A stretch of DNA of 64,000 nucleotides from Coriaria nepalensis (Eukaryota > Streptophyta > Magnoliopsida > Cucurbitales > Coriariaceae), in the NCBI GenBank assembly GCA_027186245.1, contig CP114495.1, positions 8,424,501-8,488,500 on the forward strand, written 5' to 3'. Below are positions 45,133 to 57,164 of this stretch, piece after piece. Positions within the stretch are counted from its first letter, which is position 1. The number at the start of each line of letters is the position of its first letter. The translations under genes were made by a program, and so were the position numbers. The notes under the pieces were generated by a model. It ran no database searches and had not been told where the DNA came from. It saw nothing but the letters and a program-made list of their open reading frames with translations.

Positions 45133-45742
45133 TTTGTTTCTTTTTTCCCCTTTTAGTGTAATCAATTGAAGAATATGGGGAATGGTGTTACGTGTAAGGG
45201 ATTGAAAATTAAGGTGTTATGTGTCTTGCGTTTTAAGTCTTTGTCTTGATGATGCAACCACTGGTTGGTGGGATCTAGCTACTTTAGGTGGTTCCTAGAA
45301 TTGAAGCAAGGTTTAAAAGGCTTTTCCATGCCTAAAGGTTCAAAAAAATTATCATAAGACCCACTAAGATGGAGCCAATATATGAAACAAACATCAATAG
45401 TTAGTACCTAAAACTGATATTGATACTAGTATCGAGTCAAAAATTAAGATTTTTTTTTTTGTCGGAACTCAGAATATTATATCATCCATCCCTACCCTTG
45501 CCTATAATCTAATTTTACTTTTGTCTAACCCCAATTTATCTTTAAATTGTATTAGGAAACAACAAATAAAGGAAAAAAGAAAAAGAAATAGTAACAACCA
45601 ACTAGCCAAAAAAATGAAATTTATTGTTTTAACATGTTGTGGAATTGTTTTTCTTCACTCTCTCTTCCTCTTTCAAGGAAAAAAAAGAGTATATTATTGA
45701 ATTTCATATACAAATTAAAATAACTTTTAAATATTTATTAAA

Positions 45743-45786
<44 letters not shown>

Positions 45787-46873
45787 GTGTGTGTTATATT
45801 TGGTATAATTACGTGGAACATGCAGGGGTAAAAAATATAATTTATCAATAGATTTGGGATTATTTTAAAATAAGTTGAGAATATCAAATGGCTTCATTTT
45901 CCTTATCTAAGGAAAGATACAGTCTTCGTCCGACATCTTCTGACTAGTTCTTCGACTCTCCATTATTGCCATTTTCATTACCAGGTACTTCCTTCTCCTT
46001 TGGGTCTTCATTCTCTTCTTCATCTCCTTTATCTCTTCATTGTCTTCGGCATTCACTATAAATCCCTAATTTTTATTTTCTCTATTTCTCTCTACCATAT
46101 TAGATATTTGGGCCTGCCATGATGTTTGAGATTTATCTGAGGATAATTCCATCTAATTTAAATCCTAGTTTGTGGAAAGAAAATGAGACTTAAATCGACA
46201 TTTTTGGTTACATTCTAGCTTGTGGTGCTGAAAATGTAGGCAATGTGCTCGATCAATTGACTGTGAGAAGTCAAGCATATTGGGAAATCAGAACAATGTT
46301 TAAAATGGTTTAACTAGTATTTTAAGCTGCATTTTCTTAGTAATTGTTATGTTTATTGAATCCTCTCTCACAATAAATAGTTCTTTAACTACGTACAATT
46401 TGGGATTCTAGAATACTTTGGTCAGGTATGGTTGTTCTTCCGATTGGGTGCTAAAACTGGTAAATTATTGTTTATCTAATAGATGTAATGCTCTACTTGA
46501 AGGAAGATGTCATAAGTTTCATATGTGGGATTCACATTTTCGCCATTTTTCCCTCAAGGTCCAACAACCGAATCATAGTTACCAGTAATTTAGGGCAGTC
46601 TTAGATGCTATTACTGTTAGATTAGATACACCAGTATTTGTAAATTTTGTATTGGGTGATATCTCATCTTGGCTTGCTTGCAATTGGTAAAGGTGATATC
46701 TTACCTTGCAACTATTTTGATGCAAATTATTTCAAAATTTTTGCTTGAAGAAATTTGCCATTCGATGTGGAATTCTAGAATCAATCTTACAGTAGAGCTA
46801 TTCAATTAATTTGATTCAAGTTTTAAACTTATTTTAGTTGTTGTGTTCTACAGTTCTCCTGTATTGGTAACGA
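45133..46873. other. Divergent spacer between TBL and TyrRS, with probable TyrRS leader intron
   Basis: No coding potential is convincing. The left 800 bp are the TBL upstream region with an (AT)n run at 45749-45782. The right part probably carries the TyrRS 5' UTR: a donor-like CCAG|GTACTT at 45984 and an acceptor CTACAG at 46853 suggest a leader intron of about 0.87 kb ending 20 nt before the start codon. Confidence 0.5.
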
Positions 46874-48358
46874 ATGGCTGCTTCTGCTTCAAGAACATTC
46901 CCCTTTGCCCAACCATTCAACCTCCTCCTCTCCACCACCACCACCACCACGGTTATTCCTTTATATAAGCTTCCATTCTCCGCAACCTTCTCTTGCTCCA
47001 TCAAAAGCCCCTTCCGCTGCTTCTCCATCTCTCCACAATCCCTAAAGAGCCCTTCACCTCTACCACCTGTCCAAAACCCTCGCCAAAATGTCGTCGACAT
47101 TCTCAAACGTAGGGGATTGCTCGAATCAATCACAAGCGAGAATCTCCGCTCTGCTTGCCTCAGCCCCCTCAAGGTCTACTGTGGCTTCGATCCAACAGCT
47201 GAGAGCCTCCACTTAGGTAACCTTCTTGGCCTCATCGTTCTTTCTTGGTTCCGCCGGTGTGGCCACACTCCCGTGGCTCTCATTGGCGGAGCCACTGCTC
47301 GTGTCGGTGACCCCTCCGGTAAGAGCTTAGAACGTCCTGACCTCGATCCCCAAACCCTAGATAACAACACCATTGGTATTACCAATTCGATATCTAAAAT
47401 TCTTCAAGGCTTAGCTTCTGATTCAGGTTTTTTTATTTTAAATAACTATGATTGGTTGAAGGAGGTTACATTGTTGGATTTCTTGAAAAAAGTGGGTAAG
47501 TATGCAAGAGTGGGGACGATGATGGCTAAAGAGAGCGTTAAGAAGAGATTGGAATCAGAACAAGGAATGAGTTTCACTGAGTTCACATACCAGCTCTTAC
47601 AGGGATATGATTTCCTGCATTTGTTTGTGAATGAAGGAGTCTCTGTTCAAATTGGAGGAAGTGACCAATGGGGTAATATAACTGCCGGAACTGAACTGAT
47701 TCGAAAAACTCTTCCTCAAACTGATGGAGTTTATGGTTTGACTTTTCCTCTTCTCCTGAAGAGTGATGGCACTAAGTTTGGGAAATCAGAAGATGGTGCA
47801 ATCTGGCTCTCCCCTTCCATGTTATCTCCCTACAAGTTCTATCAGTACTTTTTCAGTGTGTCAGATGCAGATGTTGTAAGATTTCTCAAAATCCTCACTT
47901 TCTTGGACATGGAAGAGATAGACGAATTGGAGAGGCAAATGGGAAGCCAAGGTTACGTACCCAACACGGCACAGAGGAGGCTTGCGGAAGAAGTTACCAG
48001 ATTTGTTCATGGAGAAGAAGGGTTGAATGAAGCTCTAAAGGCCACTGAAGCATTGAGGCCTGGAGCTGAGACGAAACTAGATTGGAGAACAATCGAGGGT
48101 ATTGCTGAGGATGTTCCCTGTTGTTCTTTAAGTTATGATCAGGTTTTGAATGCTTCAATTGTTGATCTTTCGGTTTTGTCGGGTTTGTTTGAGAGTAAAT
48201 CTGCTGCTAGGCGATTGTTGAAGCAAGGAGGGATCTATTTGAATAACAAGAGAGTGGATGGGGAAAGTAAGAGAATTGAAGATGTTGATATAGTGGATGG
48301 TAAAGTTCTGCTTCTATCTGCAGGCAAGAAGAACAAGGTTGTTGTAAGAATTTCTTGA
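46874..48358 (+). CDS. Tyrosyl-tRNA synthetase, bacterial type, organelle-targeted
   Basis: Charges tRNA-Tyr in plastids and mitochondria. The gene has no intron in the coding part and encodes 494 aa. The first 65 or so residues are a Ser/Thr/Phe/Pro-rich transit peptide (MAASASRTFPFAQPFN). The class Ic Rossmann fold follows with HLGN (the HIGH motif) at 113-116, GGSDQWGN at 261-268 and KFGKS (the KMSKS motif) at 301-305. The C-terminal S4-like RNA-binding region (SAARRLLKQGGIYLNNKRV) is at about 439-457. The length agrees with the known bacterial-type plant enzyme (about 510 aa with presequence), and the start codon is the only one that includes the transit peptide. All catalytic motifs are present. 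Dual targeting is family knowledge, not visible here. Confidence 0.95.
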   Translation: MAASASRTFPFAQPFNLLLSTTTTTTVIPLYKLPFSATFSCSIKSPFRCFSISPQSLKSPSPLPPVQNPRQNVVDILKRRGLLESITSENLRSACLSPLKVYCGFDPTAESLHLGNLLGLIVLSWFRRCGHTPVALIGGATARVGDPSGKSLERPDLDPQTLDNNTIGITNSISKILQGLASDSGFFILNNYDWLKEVTLLDFLKKVGKYARVGTMMAKESVKKRLESEQGMSFTEFTYQLLQGYDFLHLFVNEGVSVQIGGSDQWGNITAGTELIRKTLPQTDGVYGLTFPLLLKSDGTKFGKSEDGAIWLSPSMLSPYKFYQYFFSVSDADVVRFLKILTFLDMEEIDELERQMGSQGYVPNTAQRRLAEEVTRFVHGEEGLNEALKATEALRPGAETKLDWRTIEGIAEDVPCCSLSYDQVLNASIVDLSVLSGLFESKSAARRLLKQGGIYLNNKRVDGESKRIEDVDIVDGKVLLLSAGKKNKVVVRIS

Positions 48359-48575
48359 TTTTAGTTTTTTGATTGTGCAATTCATATATCCATCGATAAT
48401 AATTATATTATATAGATTCTTTTTCCTAAATGCTTGAAATATTGAGATGGAAATTTGAGTTTATGGGAAAAACTGCTGGGAAATGAAGCATGTTCTGGGA
48501 TTGGGAAAAACTGTTAGGAAATTTGAAGATGTTGATATAGTGGATGGCAAATTTTGAGATGGAAATTTGAGTTTA
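48276..48575 (+). repeat. Partial local repeat spanning the TyrRS 3' end
   Basis: Two words from the TyrRS 3' end recur in the same order downstream: TTGAAGATGTTGATATAGTG, extended to 25 bp, at 48276-48300 and 48523-48547; and TTGAGATGGAAATTTGAGTT, extended by TA, at 48442-48463 and 48554-48575. The pieces between them differ in length, so this looks like an old local duplication followed by deletion. The TyrRS stop at 48356-48358 is unaffected. Confidence 0.75.
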
Positions 48576-50183
48576 ACGATGTGGAAGAAGAGCTTATGAA
48601 GTTGAAGAAGAAGCTGCTGGAGTGGAACGAGTCAAACTGAATCTTCCTTCTATCTCTCCGATTATCTAAATTGAGATCAACTTCTTCGTTGTATTTTGAA
48701 TTTTGTATCCTCCTTATAGAATTATGCAATAAAAGCTCGTTTAAAGTTACTTGTTCAAACCATGGTTTCTTTCCCAAAGTTGTGTTCTTTTTGGGGACAC
48801 GACAAAGATTTTGGTCATATTAATGGAAGTTGTCGGAAGTAGAGTGAAGAGTTGGGGACGAGATGCACTCTTTTCCGTGACAAAAACAGTTCAAACTTGT
48901 CTAATTGGCAAAGCTTCATCAGTTCTCATGTTCTTCACCTCCTCAATGTGTTCTCTTCACACTCGTCCCAATCGTGACAGCTCGAGATTCTCTCTAACCA
49001 ACTTCATATCAGCCTCATCCAATGACTGACCTTTAGGTGGCCTGGGTGGTTTTAGGCGGCTTCTTATAATCTCATCTCTTTTCCTGTTCTTATTTTACTC
49101 ATTCTCTTCTCTAAACTACCACTCAGCCTTCTCTCACTACTGGCTAACCAACATTTCCAAACTCCAGCCCAAATGTAAACCTTCTAAATCATCAATCCTT
49201 GACAGCTAAACTAAACCCAATCCTTGACAGCTAGACAGACTATCCACTTTTCAAGTTATTCAAGACATCATCTGGCCTCTCAGGAAACGTCCAATTGAAC
49301 TCCCAATTAAAAGCAACAACAGTATCTATAACAGTTATTTCAGGGAAGGTAAGAGATTATTCGCTTACCATGTTGCTTCGATTGTTCTTTTGAAAGAGGA
49401 TAAGTTACGGACCAAACAATACTGGTCTTCCCAGTTCTGTTGTGGACATCCTCTGCCATTCCAGCATGCTGAAGACCATTATAAACAGCAGTTCCAGCAA
49501 CCATTCAAAAACATTGAACAGAAGAATACTTTAAAGAACTGTTCCCAATCCGTTATTTTGAATACTGATATTCAAACTGGACATTCTAATTCTAGAAGTA
49601 CAGTAACTCTACTCGCTTCCATGAATCATATGAAAGGAAACATTAATACAAAATAAGTATTTTTGCTTCCTCTTTCCTCCAAGTTTGGAAGGAAACAGTT
49701 TTTCCCTTGATTGACCACTACCATTTCATGCCATTTTGACTTCAAGTTACGATCAAAGTTACTGTTTTTCTATATTCTTAAGAGACTATGGAAAAAGAGC
49801 TGTGGGGTTCTGTTAATGCACTAGTCTATGTCTCTAATTGAAGCAGACGCTGATTAATACACAGAGAGAGCACAGAGCATTGAATACATAAAAGTCCAAC
49901 ACCAATAATCAACACAAAAGAAGATATGTTTGTATGATCAAACATGGCTAAACTGTTTGTGATTTCTTTATAATGATTGAAAATGTAAAAACATGATTCA
50001 TTGTATTGATTGGTAGCCAATTCGTCTGACAGGACTTCAGCATCCAATTAGGTACAAAAGAATTTGTAATAATAAAAGAATCAATTCTCAGGCCCTAAAA
50101 ATCATAACCTAAGAATGAAAATCAAGTTACAACCCAAAAAGTACACAAAACAAAAGTTCCAGTAAGAACCTTCTGATCTAATT
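48576..50183. other. Spacer between TyrRS and the MADS-box gene
   Basis: No gene is supported. The left part is the TyrRS 3' UTR and the far right the MADS 3' UTR. The segment 48800-49300 is less AT-rich and contains short open frames without a recognisable family; it may be a decayed insertion. Confidence 0.4.
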
Positions 50184-50705
50184 CTAAACCTGATCCATCA
50201 ACTCATAAAAACCCGAAAGTTTATCGAGATCGGAGAAATCGAAGTAAAGTTCAGTTCTCCTTTCAAGGTTCTCCTTCAACTCCTCCATCTTCTTCACCGC
50301 CTCCTTAACCTCTTCCACATCATTAATCTCTTCAACATTCAATTCTGTCCAAAACTTCAACCCATCCAATTCACCATCAGATGTCAACCCGCTAGTGGGA
50401 CTAGATGAAGACTCGCAGAATTCAGAAACCGAGCTTTCTCCAAACTTGTCCATTATTGAATCGAAACAGGGAGATCCATGGGTATAGAATCGACCAGCCC
50501 GCGATCTAATGATAAAGGCAATCTCAGAACCTGAAAGAGAATATAGGGCATCGGCTTTTCTGAAAAGCCCCTTTCTCCGTTTCGAGAAAGTTACCATTCT
50601 GGCTTGCGGGTTCTCAATCTTCTCCATCTTTTCAATCTTTCTCTTTCCCAGAGTTTTCTTCATGCCCATCTGATCGGACGAGGATTTAACAGGCATCTCC
50701 ATCAT
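50184..50705 (-). CDS. Type I (M-alpha-like) MADS-box transcription factor
   Basis: An intronless gene for 173 aa. The MADS domain is at about residues 20-78 (GKRKIEKMEKIENPQARMVTFSKR is its first half), with the DNA-binding basic stretch KRRKGLFRKADALYSLSG and a hydrophobic strand EIAFIIRSRAGRF. The C-terminal half is acidic with a short Glu/Lys-rich helix (EEVKEAVKKMEELKENLERR) and no K-domain, which marks type I rather than MIKC genes. Type I proteins such as AGL61 and AGL62 act in female gametophyte and endosperm development; which one this matches is undecided. The single exon and small size fit the class. Upstream on the minus strand lie TATAAATA (51018-51025) and a cluster of CACGTGG-type motifs. 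Confidence 0.9.
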   Translation of the reverse strand: MMEMPVKSSSDQMGMKKTLGKRKIEKMEKIENPQARMVTFSKRRKGLFRKADALYSLSGSEIAFIIRSRAGRFYTHGSPCFDSIMDKFGESSVSEFCESSSSPTSGLTSDGELDGLKFWTELNVEEINDVEEVKEAVKKMEELKENLERRTELYFDFSDLDKLSGFYELMDQV

Positions 50706-51017
50706 TCTATGTTTTAGTAAACAGAGAGATTAGAATACCTGGTCAAAAAACAAAATCAGTAAAAGAGTAGAATGGCTTAATATCTACGAACAAATAAAAT
50801 CAGGGTTTCGTATCTCTCAAATGGAACTCTAAGAAAGAAATACGTAAGTGAGAGAGAGGATAATAACGGGAGTAGAACTAAGAAATGGAGATTGATCGGA
50901 AAATCTCTATACAGTTGATCGTAAAACTAGGGCTTTGGAGGTTGAAAGCTACTTTCTCTTCTTGCGGGAGATAGATGATCAGAGGATCAAATATTTTTTT
51001 CTTTGCCTCTGGTGGCA

Positions 51018-51140
51018 TATTTATACGAGGATTTAGTGACCGTTAGAACGAGAAAGCCAGCATTCCGGATGCCATGTGGGTTTTATTACTGCTCACGTGG
51101 CTTTTTGCCTTGACACGTCGCTTTTTGCCATGCCACGTGG
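51018..51140 (-). promoter_or_regulatory. MADS-gene promoter: TATA box and clustered CACGTG-type elements
   Basis: TATAAATA (minus strand) is at 51018-51025, about 310 bp before the start codon. Further upstream are CACGTGG (51094-51100), ACACGTC (near 51113) and CCACGTGG (51133-51140), with a related CCATGTGG near 51072. They are separated by repeated GCTTTTTGCC words, which suggests a tandem origin. CACGTG is the core of G-box and ABRE elements bound by bZIP and bHLH factors. The transcription start was not determined. Confidence 0.55.
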
Positions 51141-51144
51141 GGTT

Positions 51145-51692
51145 TTTTAGCGGCCGATATAGCTTTTTACCATGTATAGATATCACAATTAATTTTTATT
51201 GTCAATTATATTTAATAATTATTTTTTGATTATTTTTTAAAATAATAAAATATTAACTTTAAAATATAAAAAATTATTTTTATTTTTTTTAACTAGAAAA
51301 ATAATTTTTTATTAATCGCAAAAATATTTTAAAGAAATTAAATTTAAAAATAAGAGAAAATCGTTGACGAATTTTGAAGGAAAAAAAAAAAAAAAAAATC
51401 ATGTTCAATGACAATTACTTTCTCAAAAGGTCGAAGATGGCATCAAAAATGGCGATTGCCTTCTGCCAAATTACCCTTTTATCCATTTCGAAACTCTCAG
51501 CTTCAAACAAACCCTAAAAATTGAGCGACGTGACGAGAAGGCGGTGCAACCGTGTGATAGAAGAGGAGGGTTGGGAAAGAAGGAGGGAAAAATTTGAGTG
51601 GAAGTTTATGATAATTTTTAATATTAAGATGTAATTGATTCAAATAAAAGAAAAAATAATAATAATTAAATCGAATTTTAAAATAATCCGAA

Positions 51693-51726
<34 letters not shown>

Positions 51727-53164
51727 TCAAATTACTTAAAAAATTATAGATAATATAATTATGATTTTAATCGGAAAGGTGAAGTGATCAACCATATCAT
51801 CCTTATAAGAAAACGCAAAGTACATATATGTCATTGAGTTAAGAAATCTAGATACAACTTCAACATCTTGTATATTACTAATCAAAGGAGACAAAAAAAG
51901 TAAAACAAAGCAACCCCTTCTACCCTTCGCAAGAGTTCTTCTGGACATGCATGGAGGAAGAATCAGCGGAGAGAAGCGATTCGATAAAATAAATTAACTC
52001 ATTTCGATAATATATTTCTATTACCATGACAAGGGACATGATTTGATCATAAATGTACTTCCAAAATTTATATTAGGTTAATAAATTTATTTTTATATTA
52101 TTATTAACTAATTTTTTAATTATTATATAATTTAAATTATATTTTTTAATTATTATAAATGAAATTTAGATATTGACGTAACATGTTAATAATATATATA
52201 TATCACGTTATTAAAAAAATATTTATCATAAATTTTTTATTATTTATATTTTTTTCATTTATTAAATAATTATCTTTTTAAATCCAAAATTAATTTTTTT
52301 AAAATAAAAATTTAGGGAAAAAAAGAAAAACGAAACTCCTAATTTCTCCTGAAAAAGATTAAAATAATTTCTTTTTTTTTAGAAAAATTAATTTAAATAA
52401 TTTAATTTTTTTAAAAATATATTTAGATAAAATTAAATTTTCGTTATAAATTCGACCTAATTAACTTCGTTCTTTCTCACAAAAAATTAAAATTAAATAG
52501 GAATGATCTAATTTTTTTTATGAATTAGAATCTTGAAAATAAAAAATAAAAAAAGGAATAGACTAAACTAAATCGTTGTTTTTTTTTTTTGCATTCAAGT
52601 TAATTTAAGAAAAAAGGTAAACCATATTTTATTCTTTACAAGAAAAAATGGATGCAATCCAATCGGATTTATAATGAAAATTCAGTTTTATTTAGATATT
52701 TTGTGAAAAAGTAAATTTATTTAGATTCTCACTAAGTAAAAGAAATTTTGGATTTAAAATAAAATAATTAATTAATAAGAGAAAAAAATAATAATAATAA
52801 AAAATTAAAAGTTAAAAAAGTAATTCTCATTAATAACGTGACGTGACATACATACTAATATTACTAATATGAATTCTATTTATATAATTAAAAAAATGAA
52901 TTAACTTATTTATATTTAAAAGAAGTAATATTTCTCTTATTTTTTTGCTTGATTTACTTATTATTATCATATATTTATTTTCCCTTTTTTTGTTTTTATT
53001 TTTTATAATTTTCTATTATAATTAGTATTCTTATTCTTATAATTATTATATTTATATCATTTTCTTTTTATGATTTATTGATTTATTATTAATTTATTTA
53101 TTTTTCCCTAGGATTTATGAGTCAAGTCTTCAGTCTCGTATCATTTTGACTTCTATTAGTCTCT
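51145..53164. other. AT-rich intergenic region between the MADS gene and IPT9
   Basis: Strongly AT-rich (poly-A and TATATA runs near 51690-51725), with no open frame of note. The far right end must hold the IPT9 promoter, but I see no clear TATA box. Confidence 0.6.
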
Positions 53165-55901
53165 ATGCGTCTCTGTTTTGTCAAGAACATGATAAGCAGC
53201 GGAGCAAGTGGCCTTCGTATATCTTCCCCGCGCGTTCCCTTCTCGCCGGAGAAGCCTCTACTCCGGTCAATTTCTTCGCCTTACGGTCTCTTCTGGCGCT
53301 GCCTCTTTTCAACCGTCTGCTCTGTTTCTGGTGAGAGGAAGATTAAGAAGGAGAAGGAGAAGGTGATCGTGATTTCTGGCCCTACCGGTGCAGGAAAGAG
53401 CAGGCTTTCTTTAGAGCTTGCCAAGCGTCTCAATGGTGAAATTATTAGCGCTGATTCCGTCCAGGTTAGCTTACGGAGGAGGTTCTGTTTGGTTTCTGAG
53501 AAAACGGGTGGGAAATAGGGGAGGGGAAAATGAGTACAAATTTAAATTTCGAAAGTGGATTTTTTTCGTATTTTTAGTACATTTATGAATTGAGTGCGGA
53601 CATCCTGTTAGGCTTATTTGAACAGAGATTCTTTCTAGGATGTAGAGCCTGGAGGAGATGCTGGTGGGCATGTTAGATGTTATATGTTAAATTTTTTTAT
53701 TTTTGTCTTTTTAACAATGTACATAAATTGTACTGAGGATTCTAAGTTCTGGCATTTCCTGTGAGGAAAAGCTAAGAAATCATTTGGTAAGGAGAATCAG
53801 AGCGAGTTTTCTGTTTCGGAAATTGTTGTTTTTGAAAACAAGAGCTTCCCTCTTTCGCTGTTATTTTACTTGTTTATTACCGAGTATCTGTATTACGTAA
53901 ACTTTGGAACGTTTATCTCTCTTTAGTAATCAGAAGGAGAAGGGCATTTTTTTTGGACTAATAACTACTATTCGATATTGGCATATCACAGGTATATAAA
54001 GGTCTCGATGTTGGATCCGCGAAGCCATCTACAAGTGATAGAAAGGTGCGCTGTTCAGATTATGATACTTGTATTTAATTTTCCTCTTACCTGAAATTTA
54101 GTAATTGGAGCATCTATGGCTGAGGTGCTTTCTTCCCTTTAGGTCTTCTCTTTTGGTCATCTGGTATGCATATGCAGCATATCAATAATCTAGTTATAAA
54201 CTAATGAAAGGATTTGTACTAATATTAATTTGCTTGTATATTTGTTAGATCTTTAAGCTTATCAACAAATTTTATTCAGTTAATGGTAAGAATTGACTTT
54301 GTTTTTCCTGGTTGTTTCCTTCTTTTAGGAGGTTCCACATCATCTGGTTGACATATTGCATCCATCTGAAGGTATAACTTACATATTTGATGCATAAGTA
54401 GATTCTCCCGGACAAAGACAACTTTTCAAGGATCGTAATCTGGATTCTTTACGGATTTTCGCAGAATATTCCGTAGGCAAATTTTTTGAGGATGCGAGAC
54501 AAGCAACTAGAAGCATTCATGAGAATGGACGTGTTCCAATAGTTACTGGTGGGACCGGATTGTACTTGCGATGGTATGTACTTCTACATCCTTTTTTTTT
54601 TTGCTCCCTGTTAATTCAATCATCAGGGTGGCCTTGAGTAGGGTTTGGGTTCTTAGGAAGAGCCAAGTCATCAGGCGGTTTTCCTAGTTAAACTGAGGGA
54701 AAAAGATAGAGATCAGGTTATAAAACATTAAAACGAGGCTTTATTACCAAAATTCTAGACCCTATATCATTCTTCATGCCCATGTTAACAGGTTCAATTC
54801 CATGTAAGTACCGTTTTCTCCATCTGATTTGCTGTGTATATATTGCAATAATGAACTGATAGAGCATCCCCGTCTTGTTTTTACTAAATTAACTGGTTAT
54901 GTGACATGAACAATTATAGTGTAAAGAAGTTCATTGTTACCATTTTTTTTCTTTTAACTGCTCTCAAGTCATCAATGCCATCTTCATGGCTCACAAATCA
55001 TCTTTTCCCTTTGTTCTTTTGGGATGTTTGAATAAGGTTCATTTATGGAAAGCCAGATGTTCCAACAGCCAGTAGAGAGATTGCTGTGGAAGTATATACA
55101 GAGTTAGCAGATTTACAGAGACTAGATGATTGGGATGCTGCAGTAGAAGTAGTTGTCAAAGCAGGTGATCCAAAAGCTAAAAATGTAGCTATCAATGATT
55201 GGTATAGATTGCGTCGCAGCCTTGAGATTATCAAGGTTAGTTCTGCATGATAATAAGATTATGTGGTCAGTACTAACTAATCTAATTTCTCAAATATCAA
55301 TAGGAAATTCATGATATATTTATATAAATGTCGTTCAGAGTTTGATCATATTTGGTTTGGATTGGCAGTCCAGTGGATCTCCTCCATCTGCATTTCAAGT
55401 TCCATACGACTCTTTCAGGGACCAGTATGATTCTAGTTCAATAAGCCACTCTCATGATAGAGACGAACCTAAATCAAAGGAGTTAGACTATGAGTTCATT
55501 TGTTTCTTCCTATCTAGCCAAAGGCTTGATCTGTATAGATTAATTGACTACCGATGTGAAGATATGGTTTCAGGTATATTTCTCCATTAAAAAAAAAAAG
55601 AAAAGAAAAGAAAAAAAGGGAAAGAAAAAGAGATGATTTTTGAACTTTTGCTACAAAATGCTTTAATGGGTCTTTATTTGTTATTATTTATGCATGTTCT
55701 TGTCACCCGAGCTTCTGCTATCTTTTTTCTAGAAGTGTATTTATTTATTTTTATATGAAATTTGTGTTTTGCACTGTCCATAGGAGGTGGTGGGATTTTG
55801 TCGGAGGCATCATGGCTTCTTGATTCAGGTCTCCTCCCAAACTTAAATTCTGCTACTCGAGCGATTGGTTACAGACAAGTATGCATTCGGTATTTCATAT
55901 A

Positions 55902-55933
<32 letters not shown>

Positions 55934-57164
55934 ATAGATCATATAATTAAGTAAATCTGTTGTTTCCAACTTTCTGTAACTTGTATTGGGTCTCAAATCA
56001 GCTTAAATTTCCGTATTGTTCCTTGAAGCAAATCCTTGACTGTTTTCTTGTTGAGATGTGTTTTTGTCTTTGAGTTGAAAGCTTTAAAAAATAGAGGGTT
56101 ATCCTGACATCTTCAACTTCTGTCTCTAATTTTCTGAACCTGGCATCTTTTACTTCTTACTGCTATTATGATTCATCTACAAAACTTTAGACTAATCTGT
56201 TGCATCAGGTGTACTGTATTATGTTGATTAAAATTTTGTTACTAGCTAATTCTACGATGACTATATTCTTGGATTATTCTGGTCAAATTATAATTGGCAG
56301 TAGACATATTATTTAATGCAATCTACAAATTTCAGGCTATGGAGTACCTATTAAGGTGTAGAGAGGAAGGAGGAAGAAGTTCTCCTGGAGAGTTCCTTTC
56401 TTTTTTATCCGAATTTCAGAAAGTATCTAGGTAATGCATTGATTATTTGCTACATATGTTTTCACATGCTCGTTATTTATTTTCTATTAACTATACAATA
56501 ATTTTTCGAATTAACTGTGTTGACTATGAAACTTGAGCTTGTGATGCTTAGCTCACATGTGTTTCCATGTCTTATATACTCCTTTTCCCTCCAATTCAAA
56601 TCTCTTTCTACAGAAACTTTGCTAAACGGCAATTGACATGGTTTCGGAATGAGCAAATATATCACTGGCTTGATGCTTCTCAACCTCTAGTATGTCTCCC
56701 TCCCAGTTTCCTTCTTCCTTGATAAGTCACTTATCCAAATCTTATGGTCTTGGTCATATGCATAGTTTGCTATACCATCATATCAGCTGCCAATCTTGAT
56801 ATCACGGACCAATCTGATTTTTGAAACCTTTCTTTTTCCAGGAAACGGTTCTCAACTTTATTGATGATGCATATCACGAGCAATGTGAAAATTTGGTCGT
56901 ACCTGAATCACTTAAGATGAAGAAAGACATTTCAAATCGCCGGGAAGAATCTGAGCTAAAGGTGTATCGTACAAAAAACAGGTATAATATGAAGACATTA
57001 GTTGTAATGGTATTAATGTTATTGATTAATTCAATTGGCTAACTATTTTAGCTTTTTATCTGTTATCGAAAAGGCATTTCCTTTCTCGTCAAGATTGCTC
57101 GGAAGTTTTAGAGTGGATAAGAAGAACTCAAGGTCAAGCAAGTGTTCATCCTTCTCTCACTTGA
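53165..57164 (+). CDS. IPT9: tRNA dimethylallyltransferase, IPT9 type (plant MiaA homologue)
   Basis: Transfers a dimethylallyl group to A37 of tRNAs. In plants, breakdown of such tRNA yields cis-zeatin-type cytokinins. Exons 53165-53464, 53992-54045, 54329-54371, 54465-54573, 55037-55235, 55369-55573, 55784-55878, 56336-56430, 56614-56689, 56842-56981 and 57074-57164 give 468 aa, matching the family's usual length. The first 65 residues are a basic, Ser-rich presequence. The P-loop GPTGAGKS is at 72-79 and DSVQ at 97-100, followed by [30 protein letters not shown]-like [13 protein letters not shown] and AIGYRQAMEYL. Late exons contain [14 protein letters not shown] sequence ([18 protein letters not shown]) and end in [12 protein letters not shown]. 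All introns are GT-AG and keep frame. No zinc-finger extension is present, which separates it from IPT2. It looks functional. Confidence 0.94.

Noticed and set aside
45639..45851. Open frame rich in Ile/Tyr
   Set aside because: It is driven by the (AT)n run at 45749-45782 and has no plausible context.
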